Below are positions 26,710-36,900 of a DNA stretch of 64,000 bases, one piece after another. Origin of the DNA: Pelagimonas phthalicica (GTDB lineage Bacteria; Pseudomonadota; Alphaproteobacteria; Rhodobacterales; Rhodobacteraceae); contig NZ_SOAP01000001.1 in NCBI RefSeq assembly GCF_004364805.1, positions 248,001-312,000 on the forward strand, read 5' to 3'. The stretch's first letter is position 1. Every line of letters begins with the position of its first letter. The position numbers were made by a program, and so were the translations under genes. Under the pieces are notes generated by a model, which saw nothing but the letters and a program-made list of their open reading frames with translations, did no database searches and was not told the origin of the DNA.

Positions 26710-27093
26710 TCACTGCAAAGGCTGCGCCACCTGCTCCAGCGCCATCACCATGGCCTCTTGCCCAGCCCCCTGCCCCTTGGCCAGGGCCAGCGCCTCGGCC
26801 TCCTCCATATCTTCAGCGATATGGCCCACCAGATAACACCCGCCCTTTTCAGCGAAATACATCATCCGGCAAGGATGGGCACAGCCCTCCAGCACCATTT
26901 CGCCCGACATCTGAAAACCTTCACCAACCGCCTGCCCCGCCGCCGCCATGCCCTTTTGCAAGCGAAACAGCATCTCCAACCCGGCGCGGCAAGGGGTGCC
27001 ACTCTGCGGGCAATCAGTGCAACGCGTTAGCCGAAATGGCTGCTCATGCGCCACTGCCGTGCGCAAGCCCCTGCTGGAAAGTGGTTTGTTCAT
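26710..27093 (-). CDS. DUF1636 family metal-binding protein
   Basis: 127 residues. Cysteine motifs CTDCPQSGTPC and GCAHPCRMMYFAEKGGCYLVG fit a DUF1636, ferredoxin-like protein. Such genes are often under cobalamin riboswitches and near cobalt uptake genes, and a cobalamin riboswitch does lie about 110 nt upstream here. A role in cobalt or B12 economy is therefore likely. Confidence 0.82.
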   Translation of the reverse strand: MNKPLSSRGLRTAVAHEQPFRLTRCTDCPQSGTPCRAGLEMLFRLQKGMAAAGQAVGEGFQMSGEMVLEGCAHPCRMMYFAEKGGCYLVGHIAEDMEEAEALALAKGQGAGQEAMVMALEQVAQPLQ

Positions 27094-27163
27094 CTGGCAT
27101 CCCTCCGCGCCATAATGCGAGGTTGGGGCCGATCAGATCTGTTTTGGCACGCGCCATCATCAT
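27044..27163 (-). CDS. Possible 39-residue leader ORF overlapping the DUF1636 start
   Basis: Begins with three ATG codons (MMMARAKTDLIGPNLALW...) after a strong GGGGAGG site, and runs past the DUF1636 ATG in another frame, ending TGA at 27044-27046. It is the first frame after the riboswitch. It may couple translation of DUF1636 or may be chance; no family recognised. Confidence 0.35.
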   Translation of the reverse strand: MMMARAKTDLIGPNLALWRGGMPDEQTTFQQGLAHGSGA

Positions 27164-27202
27164 AAGCCTCCCCAGGGCACCCCGCCCGGTTCCGTTTCAA
27201 CT

Positions 27203-27355
27203 CTGATGGCAGGTCTCCTGACTTGCGGGTCTCTGCTTGTCCAACCCTTCCCAAAGCGGTTCGCTTCAGTGGTTTGTCAGACAGGCTCTCCGCCTACAGT
27301 TGCGGGGGCAGTCGCGGAATTGCCGTAAGGCGCACCATGTTCCCTATTCTCTGAC
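27203..27355 (-). ncRNA. Cobalamin riboswitch
   Basis: The minus strand shows the conserved order: GGGAAC..GGTG, AATTCCGCGACTGCCCCCGC (B12 core), CCACTG, GGGAAGG, and AGTCAGGAGACCTGCC at the end. Read towards the DUF1636 gene. Outer limits are approximate. Binding of adenosylcobalamin normally turns such genes off. Confidence 0.93.
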
Positions 27356-27466
27356 GACCAATGGTCGGGACGTCAGAACCATCACTTGTGACACTGCCAA
27401 AGCGCGCGGCCCCGGTCAATGCTGCAAATGCGAAGCGACCAAAGAAGCTCTGGTCGCTTTGCCTGA

Positions 27467-28057
27467 TCACCACGCCATGTTCTCAAGCTTGAAAGCCAGG
27501 TTGGCTTTGACCATGCCCCATTCGCTGGCGATGATCGAATAGACCGCTGTGTCGCGCAACGTCCCGTTCGGCATCCGCATATGCGACCGCAACACCCCGT
27601 CCAGCTTGGCCCCCAACCGCTCAATCGCCCGGCGGCTTTGCACATTGACGTAATGGGTACGCAGCTCCACACAGACACAATCCAACTCTTCAAACGCATG
27701 TTGCAACAGCATCAGCTTGCATTCGGTGTTCAACGGCGTGCGCTGCACCGATTTGCGATACCAGGTCGAGCCGATTTCGACCCGCTTGGTGGCCGCATCG
27801 ATATTCATATAGGTTGTCATGCCCACCGCGCGACCAGAGGCCGTGTCGATGATCGCAAAGGGCAACATGGTGGCGAGGTTTCGACGACGGTCGATCTCCG
27901 CCCGCATCCCCGCCCGATCCGGCACCGAGGTGTACCAAAGCTTGGACAGTTCCCCATCCTCGGTGGCGTCGCACAGATCATCGTGATGGTCCTGCGACAA
28001 GGGCACAACGGAGACAAATGCTCCGTGCAATTCAACAGGGTCTGGCCAGACTGTCAT
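27467..28057 (-). CDS. GNAT-family N-acetyltransferase (RimJ/RimL-like)
   Basis: 196 residues. VELHGAFVSVVPLSQDHHDDL, IGSTWYRKSVQRTPLNTECKLMLLQHAFEELDCVCVELRTHYVNVQSRRAIERLGAKLDGVLR is a standard RimJ/RimL-type GNAT core. Substrate unknown. Monocistronic, upstream of rpmG's end. Confidence 0.85.
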   Translation of the reverse strand: MTVWPDPVELHGAFVSVVPLSQDHHDDLCDATEDGELSKLWYTSVPDRAGMRAEIDRRRNLATMLPFAIIDTASGRAVGMTTYMNIDAATKRVEIGSTWYRKSVQRTPLNTECKLMLLQHAFEELDCVCVELRTHYVNVQSRRAIERLGAKLDGVLRSHMRMPNGTLRDTAVYSIIASEWGMVKANLAFKLENMAW

Positions 28058-28141
28058 TGTCTCTCTCCCATTTGGCCAAAGAAAAACCGCGCTAGGGTCA
28101 CCCCTGCGCGGTTTGCAATCTCGGTTGAACCGAAAAAAGGC

Positions 28142-28309
28142 TTACTTGATTTTGCCTTCTTTGTATTCAACATGCTTGCGCACAACCGGGTCGTACTTTT
28201 TGATGACCATCTTTTCGGTCATGGTACGGGCGTTTTTCTTGGTCACGTAGAAGTGGCCGGTGCCTGCGGTCGAGTTCAGGCGGATCTTGATTGTTGTCGG
28301 CTTCGCCAT
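28142..28309 (-). CDS. rpmG: Ribosomal protein L33
   Basis: 55 residues: [55 protein letters not shown]. The length and sequence are those of alphaproteobacterial L33 of the cysteine-free, zinc-independent form. An AGGAGATGACCC ribosome site precedes the ATG. Confidence 0.97.
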   Translation of the reverse strand: MAKPTTIKIRLNSTAGTGHFYVTKKNARTMTEKMVIKKYDPVVRKHVEYKEGKIK

Positions 28310-28502
28310 GGGTCATCTCCTGCAACGCTGGGCGTGGGGCCCACGTGAAAATCTGGAACCTGCCTTTTACTGGCCTTGCCCCCCGAGTCAACCGCTCTGG
28401 TGCACATTCCTTGGCTTTTATGCTTGATTTTGGTCATGGCGCGGCTTTGCCCGGGCTTTTATCGCTGTGGTGACTGTCTTACCCACCCTATCAGAGGCCC
28501 AA

Positions 28503-28856
28503 ATGACCAGATTTCTGCTTTTCTCCCTCGTTTTGGCCAGCTTGACCGGCCCCGTTTCAGCCCAGGGCTTCACCCGCATCGAATCCGAGTCGCAATTCGT
28601 GGAATTGGCCGTGGGCAAAACGCTCTACCTTGGCGACACAACCGCCTTGGCACAAAACGATGGCCGCTTGATCGTGGTGTTCAAAGGCAAGGAAATCACC
28701 GGAAGCTGGGCCTGGAAAGAAGGCTATTTCTGCCGTGTGTTGCAAAGCTATTCCACCAAAGAAGACTGCCAGCTTTGGGAATATGACGGTGAAGATTTCC
28801 AAGTGACCCGCGACAAGGGCGCGGGCAAGGTTTTTCTTTATACGCTGGAGCCGTAG
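28503..28856 (+). CDS. Exported hypothetical protein
   Basis: 117 residues with a signal peptide (MTRFLLFSLVLASLTGPVSA). The mature domain (VELAVGKTLYLGDTTALAQNDGRLIVVFKGKEITGSWAWKEGYFCR...KEDCQLWEYDGEDFQV) is a small beta-rich fold with two cysteines. It resembles Rhodobacteraceae periplasmic proteins of unknown function. Confidence 0.75.
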   Translation: MTRFLLFSLVLASLTGPVSAQGFTRIESESQFVELAVGKTLYLGDTTALAQNDGRLIVVFKGKEITGSWAWKEGYFCRVLQSYSTKEDCQLWEYDGEDFQVTRDKGAGKVFLYTLEP

Positions 28857-28877
28857 AGGCAAAACCAAACCTTTTCC

Positions 28878-29026
28878 CGGATTGCCCGCAATCCGTTTCG
28901 CACCCGACCCCGCCCCCAGGGCGGGTGCGAATATGCGACGTCGAAACACTCTGCCATCATGGCGGTTTTTACCTACGGATTGCCAAACAGAGGGCCGCCC
29001 TCGGGTTCGGGTGCGCCCCTCTGTTC
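28878..29026 (+). repeat. Composite hairpin repeat, copy 2
   Basis: CGGATTGC-CC-GCAATCCG, TTCGCACCCG...CGGGTGCGAA, spacer, then CCGCCCTCGGGTTCGGGTGCG inside ACAGAGGG/CCCTCTGT. Compared with the other copies the G-C pair in the second stem is A-T here, changed on both sides. Lies between an exported protein gene and the end of mttB. Confidence 0.75.
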
Positions 29027-29039
29027 GTGCAAACTATCC

Positions 29040-30614
29040 TCAATACTCCTGATTCAACTCGTGACTCGCCGGAATTTCCCGTTCACGCCGCGCGATATAG
29101 TCCAGCAGTTCCTCATTCTTCGCCTCATCCAGCTTGGGCTCCTGATACTCAGACAACAGCGTCTTGGCATAGCCCAGCGCCCGCTCGGTGATCTCAACTG
29201 ATCCTTCTGCGACCCATTGCTCGATCGAGTTGTTATCGAACAGCTCCGGCATAAAAAACGCGGTCTGAAAATTCTCCTGCGTGTGCGGATGCCCCAGGTA
29301 ATGCCCGCCTGGCCCCACATCCGGAACAGCGCGCACCGCCTCGTCGAAATCGCCCCATTGCGGACCTTGAGCCATGCGATAGGCCATGGCGCATTGCTCG
29401 GCATCGACAACAAATTTCGCAATCGAACAATGCATCCCAGCCTCGTTCCAACCCGCCGAGTGCCAGATATAATTGGCCCCGGAATGCATCACCGCTGACA
29501 AGGTCGTGGCACTTTCATATCCCGCTTGCGCGTCAAAACTCTTGGCCCCTCCCAGCGTGTTCGAGGTCCGCCAGGGCACATCGTAATACCGCGCCATCTG
29601 ACCGATCATGAAATTCATCAGGCTGATCTCCGGCGTCCCCGCCATCGGTGCCCCAGATTTCATCGACACGGTCGACAGGTAATGCCCGTAAATCGCCGGG
29701 CAGCCACGCCGGATCACCTGCGTATAGGCCAGAGCCGACAGCGCCTCGGCATTCAATTGCGCGACTGTCGCCGGGACCGAGGCCGGGGTGTTCGCGCCCC
29801 CAAGCACGAAAGGCGAGCACAGAACCGGCTGATTGCGCCGACAAAAGGCCCGCATCGCGCCCAGCATGGTCTCATCCCAGACCAGCGGGCTATTGCCGTT
29901 GCAATTGCCTGTTGTGACCGGGTGGCTGTCGATGAACTCTTCGCCAAAGAGGATCGCACACATATCCATGACGTCTTCGGCATTCTTGGGGCTGGTGGTC
30001 ATGCCCATGAACATTTTGTCACTGTATTTCATCGAGGAATAGGTGATGCGCAAATGACGCTGGCTGATCGGGTGATCATATGGCTCGACAATGTGATGGG
30101 CGCTGGAATGCAGCGCGGGCAGCATGTGGCTGAGCTTGTGAAAGGTCGCCAGATCCTCAAGCAGCGGGTTACGGCGCACATCGTCGAGATCGCGCAGAAA
30201 CGGTGCGCCGGTCATTGGCACAAAGACCGAATGCGGCCCGCCCAGACGCAGATTATTGGCCGGGTTGCGCGCGTGATAGGTGAAGTCCGCCGGGATGGTC
30301 CGGATCAGATCACGCACCAGCCCGCGGTCAAGATAGACCATCTCGCCCACCACCTTGGCCCCGGCCCTTTTCCAATCCTCCAAGGCGATGGGGTCGCGAA
30401 ACTGCACCCCGACATTCTCCAGAATATCCATCGAGGCCGCATCGATGCGTTCCACCTGCTCCTGATCCATCACCTCGCAAATCGGAATGCCGCGCTTGAG
30501 CCCCGGCAACATGGTGACATCCCGCGTGCTGCGCGCCGCCCGTCGGGCACTGCGCCCCCCGGCCCGGCTGCGTTCTCTGGTTGGCATTGGCGTTTTCGAA
30601 AGCGTCTGGGTCAT
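29040..30614 (-). CDS. Trimethylamine methyltransferase MttB-superfamily protein (no pyrrolysine)
   Basis: 524 residues from MTQTLSKTPMPTRERS, after a CAGGAGATTGCC site. The core is MttB-like (VQFRDPIALEDWKRAG, FVPMTGAPFLRDL, SHPVTTGNCNGNSPLVWDETM, GYESATTLSAVMHSGANYIWHSAGWNEAGMHCS). No in-frame TAG, so it is of the non-pyrrolysine group to which glycine betaine methyltransferase MtgB belongs. The substrate is probably a quaternary amine, methyl being passed to a corrinoid protein, but no corrinoid partner is nearby. Confidence 0.85.
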   Translation of the reverse strand: MTQTLSKTPMPTRERSRAGGRSARRAARSTRDVTMLPGLKRGIPICEVMDQEQVERIDAASMDILENVGVQFRDPIALEDWKRAGAKVVGEMVYLDRGLVRDLIRTIPADFTYHARNPANNLRLGGPHSVFVPMTGAPFLRDLDDVRRNPLLEDLATFHKLSHMLPALHSSAHHIVEPYDHPISQRHLRITYSSMKYSDKMFMGMTTSPKNAEDVMDMCAILFGEEFIDSHPVTTGNCNGNSPLVWDETMLGAMRAFCRRNQPVLCSPFVLGGANTPASVPATVAQLNAEALSALAYTQVIRRGCPAIYGHYLSTVSMKSGAPMAGTPEISLMNFMIGQMARYYDVPWRTSNTLGGAKSFDAQAGYESATTLSAVMHSGANYIWHSAGWNEAGMHCSIAKFVVDAEQCAMAYRMAQGPQWGDFDEAVRAVPDVGPGGHYLGHPHTQENFQTAFFMPELFDNNSIEQWVAEGSVEITERALGYAKTLLSEYQEPKLDEAKNEELLDYIARREREIPASHELNQEY

Positions 30615-30860
30615 GGCAATCTCCTGTCTGCCCGCAAGACTGCCACCGCCCAACGCCCGCACGCCTGTAGCTGAGCGAAATCCTGTTGCAGGAACCGACA
30701 TCGCTCATGCGCCCGCACAACAGGCCACGTAGTGGCCAGTGCCAGCAACTGTTTCCACTAGGAAAACAATGACAAAAACAAGGAAATAGATTTGCAATCA
30801 CAAATAGATAAATTTTTTATAAAATGACCCCGATTCACAATTTTTGCACGAGTAATTCCC

Positions 30861-32318
30861 ATGTCCCCACTTATTCTCTTATTTCTCGGACTTTCTTTGG
30901 CACTGATCGGCAGCTCCGACAGCGAATCCGATCATTCCGATGACACCCCAAGCGACGATCCAGGTGATGAGGTGGACCCAGGTCTTGGTACCGACAGCTC
31001 TGATAGCCTGGCCGGTACAAATGGAGACGACATCCTCCAAGGCTTGGCCGGAAACGACACCCTGGTGGGGGGCGAAGGCAATGATCAACTGTCCGGCGGT
31101 GCTGATCGGGATGTCTTGTTAGGCGGGGAAGGTAACGACATAATCACGGGCGGCGATGCCAATGACCGTCTTTCAGGCGACGCAGGTAGTGACAGCCTCG
31201 ATGGCGGCGCTGGACGGGACTTCATGAATGGCGGTGATGGCAGTGATGTCATGGATGGCGGTTTGGGAGATGACACACTTCATAGCGGCGACGGCGCTGA
31301 CGTCATGGATGGCGGCGAAGGAGATGATAGGCTGATCAATGACGCAGGTTCCGCTGGTATGTTCGGCAGCCAAGGCAATGACACTTTGGAAAACAGGGGA
31401 GATTTCAGCGACCTGAATGGTGGAGACGGGGATGACCGTTTGATTGCATCTTCATGGTCAACGCTGACAGGTGGTGCAGGAACCGACGAATTCCACCTTT
31501 TTCAGGACGGTAACAACGTCAGTATCATCTCCGATTTCGCTCCTGGCGAAGACCGACTAATTTATCGTAATGTCGATATCCACCCTGGCACAACTCCTCT
31601 AGACGGAGCCCTGAGCGTTGCGGACTCAAGCGACGGAACCAGTGCCGAACTGTATTACGCTGGCGAACACATTGCGACGCTTAGCAATGCAGCGGGCATT
31701 GACCCCGACACCATCGATTTCGCCGTCGAATTCACCGGAAGCGAAGGCGATGACACGCTGAATGGCGGCACGGGTAACGACTACCTGGTTGGCTATAACG
31801 GCAATGACATTGTGAACGGCAATGCCGGGGATGATATTCTGTTTGGTGGTCATGATGATGATACGCTGACCGGCGGCGATGGCGATGATCGCCTCCAGGG
31901 CGGAACCGGTATGGATCAACTCTTTGGCGATTCTGGCAATGACATCCTTTATGGTGGTGGCTATTCACCCAATGAGGTCGCGCTGGCCGATGAACTCTTT
32001 GGCGGCGAGGGAGATGACACCTTGCTGGGTGGGGCCGATGACACGCTGACCGGCGGAGCGGGTGCGGATCTTTTCACCAACGAGGAACTGGGCAATGGCC
32101 CGATCACCTTTGCCGATTTCAACCCTGCCGAGGACGTGATTGGCATCACCATTAATCCGCACGGCAGCATCGTGACCGATTTCGACGCCCTGACTATCAC
32201 GGTCGAAGACTGGCCAGATGGCACCGGGGCGAATGTCCTGGTGGATGGTGAAATCTTTGCCATCGTACCCGGCGGCCAGGGCCTCGACCCGGCCTCAATC
32301 ATCGAGGTGCAGTTGTAA
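30861..32318 (+). CDS. RTX-type calcium-binding repeat protein
   Basis: 485 residues. N-terminal hydrophobic segment (2-17), then an Asp/Ser-rich linker. Two blocks of GGxGxDxUx nonapeptides follow (about 60-190 and 295-400), e.g. GGEGNDQLSGGADRDVLLGG. The C-terminal part resembles the M10-serralysin-type secretion region (FADFNPAEDVIGI). Calcium-dependent folding outside the cell is expected; type I export is likely, though the N-terminal hydrophobic segment could anchor it. Confidence 0.85.
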   Translation: MSPLILLFLGLSLALIGSSDSESDHSDDTPSDDPGDEVDPGLGTDSSDSLAGTNGDDILQGLAGNDTLVGGEGNDQLSGGADRDVLLGGEGNDIITGGDANDRLSGDAGSDSLDGGAGRDFMNGGDGSDVMDGGLGDDTLHSGDGADVMDGGEGDDRLINDAGSAGMFGSQGNDTLENRGDFSDLNGGDGDDRLIASSWSTLTGGAGTDEFHLFQDGNNVSIISDFAPGEDRLIYRNVDIHPGTTPLDGALSVADSSDGTSAELYYAGEHIATLSNAAGIDPDTIDFAVEFTGSEGDDTLNGGTGNDYLVGYNGNDIVNGNAGDDILFGGHDDDTLTGGDGDDRLQGGTGMDQLFGDSGNDILYGGGYSPNEVALADELFGGEGDDTLLGGADDTLTGGAGADLFTNEELGNGPITFADFNPAEDVIGITINPHGSIVTDFDALTITVEDWPDGTGANVLVDGEIFAIVPGGQGLDPASIIEVQL

Positions 32319-32413
32319 GCGGCGCGCGCTTCAGGCGTGTCAAGGTGAAGATCCCTCTATCTGGGGATTGCCTGTTTGATCGCCAGAAGCCACCTAATGT
32401 CGGGTCTGACAAA

Positions 32414-33443
32414 ATGACGGAAACTCAGATTGAAACCCGCAAGAAATGCGTGGGCTGCCGCGAATTGATCGATGTCGAGGCTTCGATCTGCCCACATTGC
32501 GGCACCAGACAATCCCAAGTCAGCCGCAACCTGATCCGATTTGCGGCACTGGCCGGGGCTTTGACCACAATCCTGTCGCTGGCAACCGCGGGGGTGGCCC
32601 TGCTGCCCCAGGCGCTGTCGGTCTGAGGCTCTGTTGACAAAATCCAGCCATCACCGGCGCGTGTCAGGTTTTGCTGCTGACAAGCTGATTTGACCGCGGC
32701 GATCTGGCTGATCGGAAGGGCAAATCAGAGAAGGCAGAAGCAAAACCTGCCGCGTCGCGTGCGATTTCGTCAATTTTTGCCTGCGCGTCGTTATTTCCGC
32801 TTCTAAGGCGGCCACCCTTCCTGCGCGCAAACGCCTAGCGCCGACAAAAATTGGTCTGAAACCGGTGGTGGCTGGATTTTGTCAACAGAGCCTAGCCCCC
32901 AATGTCAGCGCCCGCCTGTATTCCACCGTCAAGACCCAGCAGGGCCCGAAAAAAGATGAATTTCTGCAACTCGGCCTGTTGAACAATGGTAATGCCGACC
33001 TGTTTGTTGCCAAGCTGATCCTGCGCCCCACAGATCCGAAACTGGCCGATGTCAATCCGACCACTTTTGTCATTCGCCAAACCCTCCCCGCCAATGGCGT
33101 GATCGAGGAAAGCATCGCCCTGCGCCCCCTTCGCAAGGCGCGTGTCGGCACCGTCGCCATTGACAGTTTTGCCCGCCACAAGCAGGACCTCACCGAGGCA
33201 GGATGCTATCGACCCGGATGTTATTTCGCGGAGCCGAATGATTTTGACGAGGCCGGCACCCCGCCCCTGCCCCAATTTGCCATTGCCGAGGCAGTCACAC
33301 CCCTTGAGGCCTTTATCACCTTCAGCACCCCTAAAACCCGCGGCCGCGCCGAGGAATTACTGGTGGCCAAAGGCCTGACCGGAACACTGTTATTCCACAC
33401 GGTTTGCGCAAAAACAGATCCCCCAAAGGACTGTTTGGAGTAG
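32414..33443 (+). pseudogene. Zinc-ribbon membrane protein gene split by a MITE
   Basis: Left part 32414-32626: MTETQIETRKK, a CVGCRELIDVEASICPHCG zinc ribbon, then a membrane helix (about 42-66), ending in TGA at the MITE edge. Right part 32893-33443: APNVSARLYSTVKTQQGPKK onward, about 180 residues with no start of its own outside the MITE, and a pair of cysteines at GCYRPGCYF. Removing the 266-bp element plus a 2-bp target copy puts both parts in one frame. The parent would be about 250 residues: zinc ribbon, helix, periplasmic domain. Function unknown. Confidence 0.7.
32627..32892. repeat. 266-bp MITE with 31-bp terminal inverted repeats
   Basis: Starts GGCTCTGTTGACAAAATCCA and ends with its reverse complement; 30 of 31 terminal bases match. 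It has no transposase. A second inner inverted pair CAGGTTTTGCT/AGCAAAACCTG is present. The GGCTCTGTTG ends recall IS5/IS6-type elements; I cannot decide which. It splits the zinc-ribbon gene. Confidence 0.85.
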
Positions 33444-33569
33444 GCAGCACAGCCCAGTTTCCCGCCCTCAAACCACCAAAGCCACCCACCAAGGCGCGCA
33501 GCCAACACCCAGATCGCCTGCCGCCTGCTTAAGCGCCTCTGCCCCCAATGAAGGCCTCCACCCCTTCAG

Positions 33570-33631
33570 GTTTCTTTGGGCTAAAAATATCCCGGGGAGT
33601 CCCGAGCTTGCTCGGGACGGGGCAGCGCCCC
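33570..33631. repeat. Intergenic hairpin motif
   Basis: TTTCTTTGGGCTAAAAATAT precedes CCCGGGG, then GTCCCGAG-CTTG-CTCGGGAC (33599-33618) and GGGGC-AGC-GCCCC. AT-rich motifs of this kind beside CCCGGG are common after genes in Rhodobacteraceae; that link is from memory. Confidence 0.5.
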
Positions 33632-33685
33632 CAAACACTCTGCTCGCGGTTCCTCAAAACGCTCCTACAAAAACGCCCTGTATTC

Positions 33686-33952
33686 TAGGGTCAGGACCCA
33701 TTCATTTAACGCCACTGGTTAACCTGATCTTGTTCCTGACAAGGCACATCGGCGCAGAAATGCTGGTTGTATTTCAAGGCGGTGTACCGCAGCTCAGGGG
33801 CAAGATCAGGTAAATCGTCCCGACGCAGTAAGCGCTGCAAAGCAGCGGCTTTAGCCGCTTTCAATTGACCCCGCCAGTTCCTGCGCGTTCAAAAACTCTA
33901 CTTTTTTGCCCTTCCTGCGCCAGTGACGTTAAATGAATGGGTCCTGACCCTA
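33686..33952 (+). repeat. IS630-like MITE, 267 bp, copy B (variant ends)
   Basis: TA-flanked. Ends GGGTCAGGACCCATTCATTT / AAATGAATGGGTCCTGACCC match over 30 of 31 bases. The interior shares TTAACCTGATCTTG, CAAGATCAGGTAA and GCAAAGCAGCGGCTTT with copies A and C, but both ends carry the same changes relative to those copies. Lies 3 nt beyond the stop of the RTX-Hint gene. Confidence 0.85.
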
Positions 33953-33955
33953 ACC

Positions 33956-36900
33956 CTAATACACCCGGCTCCCGATCAGATCGCCAATATGCTCCGGCAG
34001 ATCCTTCCACTTGGCCACCTCGCGCACGCGCGGGCCAAAGACATGGCGGGCCCGGTACGTCACAAGATCCGGGAACAGCTGCACCAAACGCGCCCGCCCC
34101 TCCCGGCCCAGCGTCGACACCGCCATACGCCCCGGATAAAAGCTTTCGGCGGGCATGCCATTGGCAAACAGGATCTCATGGCGCTCCAGCATCAGGTGGA
34201 AATAGCTCACCTGCCGCTTGCCCAGCATCACCCGCGCCTGCCCGCCTTCCATCCGCGCCAAATGCCCCGCCTTGATCAAAGCCCGCGTCCCACCGCGCCC
34301 CGGCAGCATCAGGCCATGTTGCGGCGACACGATCAGCGGCACCTCGCCCCCTGTCAATTTCGGCGAAATCCAGACCGGGCGGCTCTGCGCCTCTTTCTTC
34401 AACCGGCTGAACGGCACATCTGACCGCTCAACATTCACAATTTCGCACAGACCGCGATCCATCGTCTGCACGAGATCCCCCGGACGCAGCTCTTCGATCG
34501 CCACCTCCCCCTCAGCGCAGCGGATCATCGTGCCCTTGGCAAAGCAGATCACCCCGGTGTTTTCCACCGTGAACGACGACCCATCCGCCGACGCCCCGGT
34601 AAAGCTCAGACTGTCGCCCACCGCAAACTGCGTGTTGTCCGAATAATCGACCCCATCCACCCCGTCATTGGACTGGTTCAGGACGCCGTCATCGGCCAGA
34701 TCCGCATGCAGCTCCCAGATATCATCGTAAAATGCGCTGAGGTCGATAAAGTCGTTATTGCCACTATCCCCGTCGCTCAGCGACCCGGAATTGCCAAAGT
34801 TGAAATCGGTGATCGTGTCGGCCCCGTCTCCGACACTGTAGTTAAACGTATCATCGCCATCGCCGCCAGTGAGCGAGTCATTGCCCTGCCCGCCGGTCAG
34901 GCTGTCATCCCCGGCCAAAGCCGAAATCGTGTCATGGCCGGTGCCACCGATCAGCGTATCCCCTTGAAAGAGCCCGCCCGTATCATCCGACCCGGTGATG
35001 GAATCGTCACCGCTGCCGCCATCGACATAATCACCAACCCCGGACACCGTGCCGGTACTGCCCTCAACCGTATTGATGGTGTCATTGCCCGCACCACCAT
35101 AGACCGTATCCCCCAGACCATCATTGGCAAACCCGGACGAGATCAGATCATCGCCATCCCCGCCATAGATCAGATCATCCGCCCCGCCCGAGCTGATCGT
35201 GTCATGGCCCGTGCCGCCATGGATCGTATCGACATTGGAATTGCCAACACTGTCGACGCCCCAGGTCTCGATCAGATCATCGCCACCGCCCGCGTCGATA
35301 TAAAGATCCATCGCCCCCATGCTGGCATCCACCGTGGCATCCACCGTGTCATTCTGACCGGTCAGGATCAGGCTTTCGATCTGACTGAAGGATATCGTAT
35401 CCGCGCCGTTGGTGATGATTCCGGTCTCATGACCGGTGAAATCCACAAAGACCGCGCCACTCAGCGCGCTGAGGTCGATCGTGTCATTATCCGTCGCGCC
35501 GCCTTCGCCACCGACAATGGTGACACCGGCATAGCTGCCGCCGCCTGAATCGTATAAAAGGAACGTGTCGCTGTCATCACCGCCATCCATCGTGGCGGCT
35601 CCGCTCCAACTGCTCAGCGTGTCATCACCAGCGCCGCCCAAAAGCGAATCCGCCCCGTCGCCACCGGCAATCACATCATCGCCAAGCCCGCCCGAAATCG
35701 TATCCGCCCCACCGGTTCCGACCGCATTCGCCGTGCCCCAGATCATACCGCCATCCAGCTCGGCATCGGGTTCGGATGACCATGTCAGCGGCAGGCTTGT
35801 CGGATCGGTGCTCCAAACCTCGCCCGTTCCTTCATAGGCCAACACCTGGCCATCCGCAGACAGTGACAGTCCAAAGACATCGGTGTCTCCACCGGCCATG
35901 CCCAGATTGGTTTCATTGGTGAAATTGCCCGACCCGTCGATATCATATTGATAAATCACGCCATTGGCTGTGACCCAGGCCGTATCATCATCCAGTATCA
36001 GAATATCAGTCGCCGGAATCGGGATCGTCCCGGCATTGACACCCGCAAGGAACCCGCCAGCCCCATCGCTGGGGTAATAGGTCACCGTACCGGCATTGTC
36101 ATTGCTGACATAGAGGCCGCCATTGCCATCCGCCGCCAATGAGGAGTGCAGCTCCGTCCCCTCTGGCAAATCAATCACCAGCGTCTGCGCCCCGGTCACC
36201 GGATCTATCTCATAGATACCGGCATTGCTGAGATCCACTTCGTTGAACACCACGCCAAAAAGGGAACCATCCGGCGTTGTGGCAATATCTCCGTAGGGTT
36301 CCAGCCCGCTTTGCAACAGGGTGGAACTGCCACTCTCTGGCTCATAGAGGAACAAATCACCCGTATTGGTGATCAGATAGCTTGCCGCCTGATCGGCGAA
36401 ATCCCCATAGATCGTGTCATTGCCTGACCCGGCGGTGATCGAGTCACTGCCCCCCTGCCCTTCGATGATATTGCCATCATTGCTGACCTGATCCCCGCCG
36501 CCATCGCTGGGGCCGGTGCTGTCATCATAGCCCAGGCTGATCGTGTCATCACCGGCCTCACCATCAACGGTGCCATCCAAGGGCACCATATCGATAGGCT
36601 CGGCATGAAAGCTCTGCGTCAGGCTGTAATTCCCGGCAACCGAGCTGGTGATCTGGAACGAAACCACAGTGTTGGTTTCCATCGGATCTTTTTCAGCTTC
36701 TGCATCATGCAGCAGGATGACATCGCCATTGGTGGACTGCATCGCCCACATCTGGATAGTGATGACCGATCCATCATCCAGCGTCGCGGTGACATTATAG
36801 AGCGCAAGCTCTTCCATCTGCGTGGTCACCGGGCCTGACCCGGTGTCGAAACTCATCGTGTCGAGCAGATTGTTTTCAGCAATATCCGCGTTGAAATCAT

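Noticed and set aside
29040-30614. Pyrrolysine in the MttB-like protein
   Set aside because: There is no in-frame TAG; the protein is a non-Pyl member.
29526-30674. 382-codon plus-strand frame opposite the MttB-like gene
   Set aside because: Antisense shadow; the minus strand has a clear family match over its whole length.
34706-35548. 280-codon plus-strand frame with Ile/Ala repeats
   Set aside because: Complement of RTX repeats in the large Hint protein; the repeats come from the real gene.
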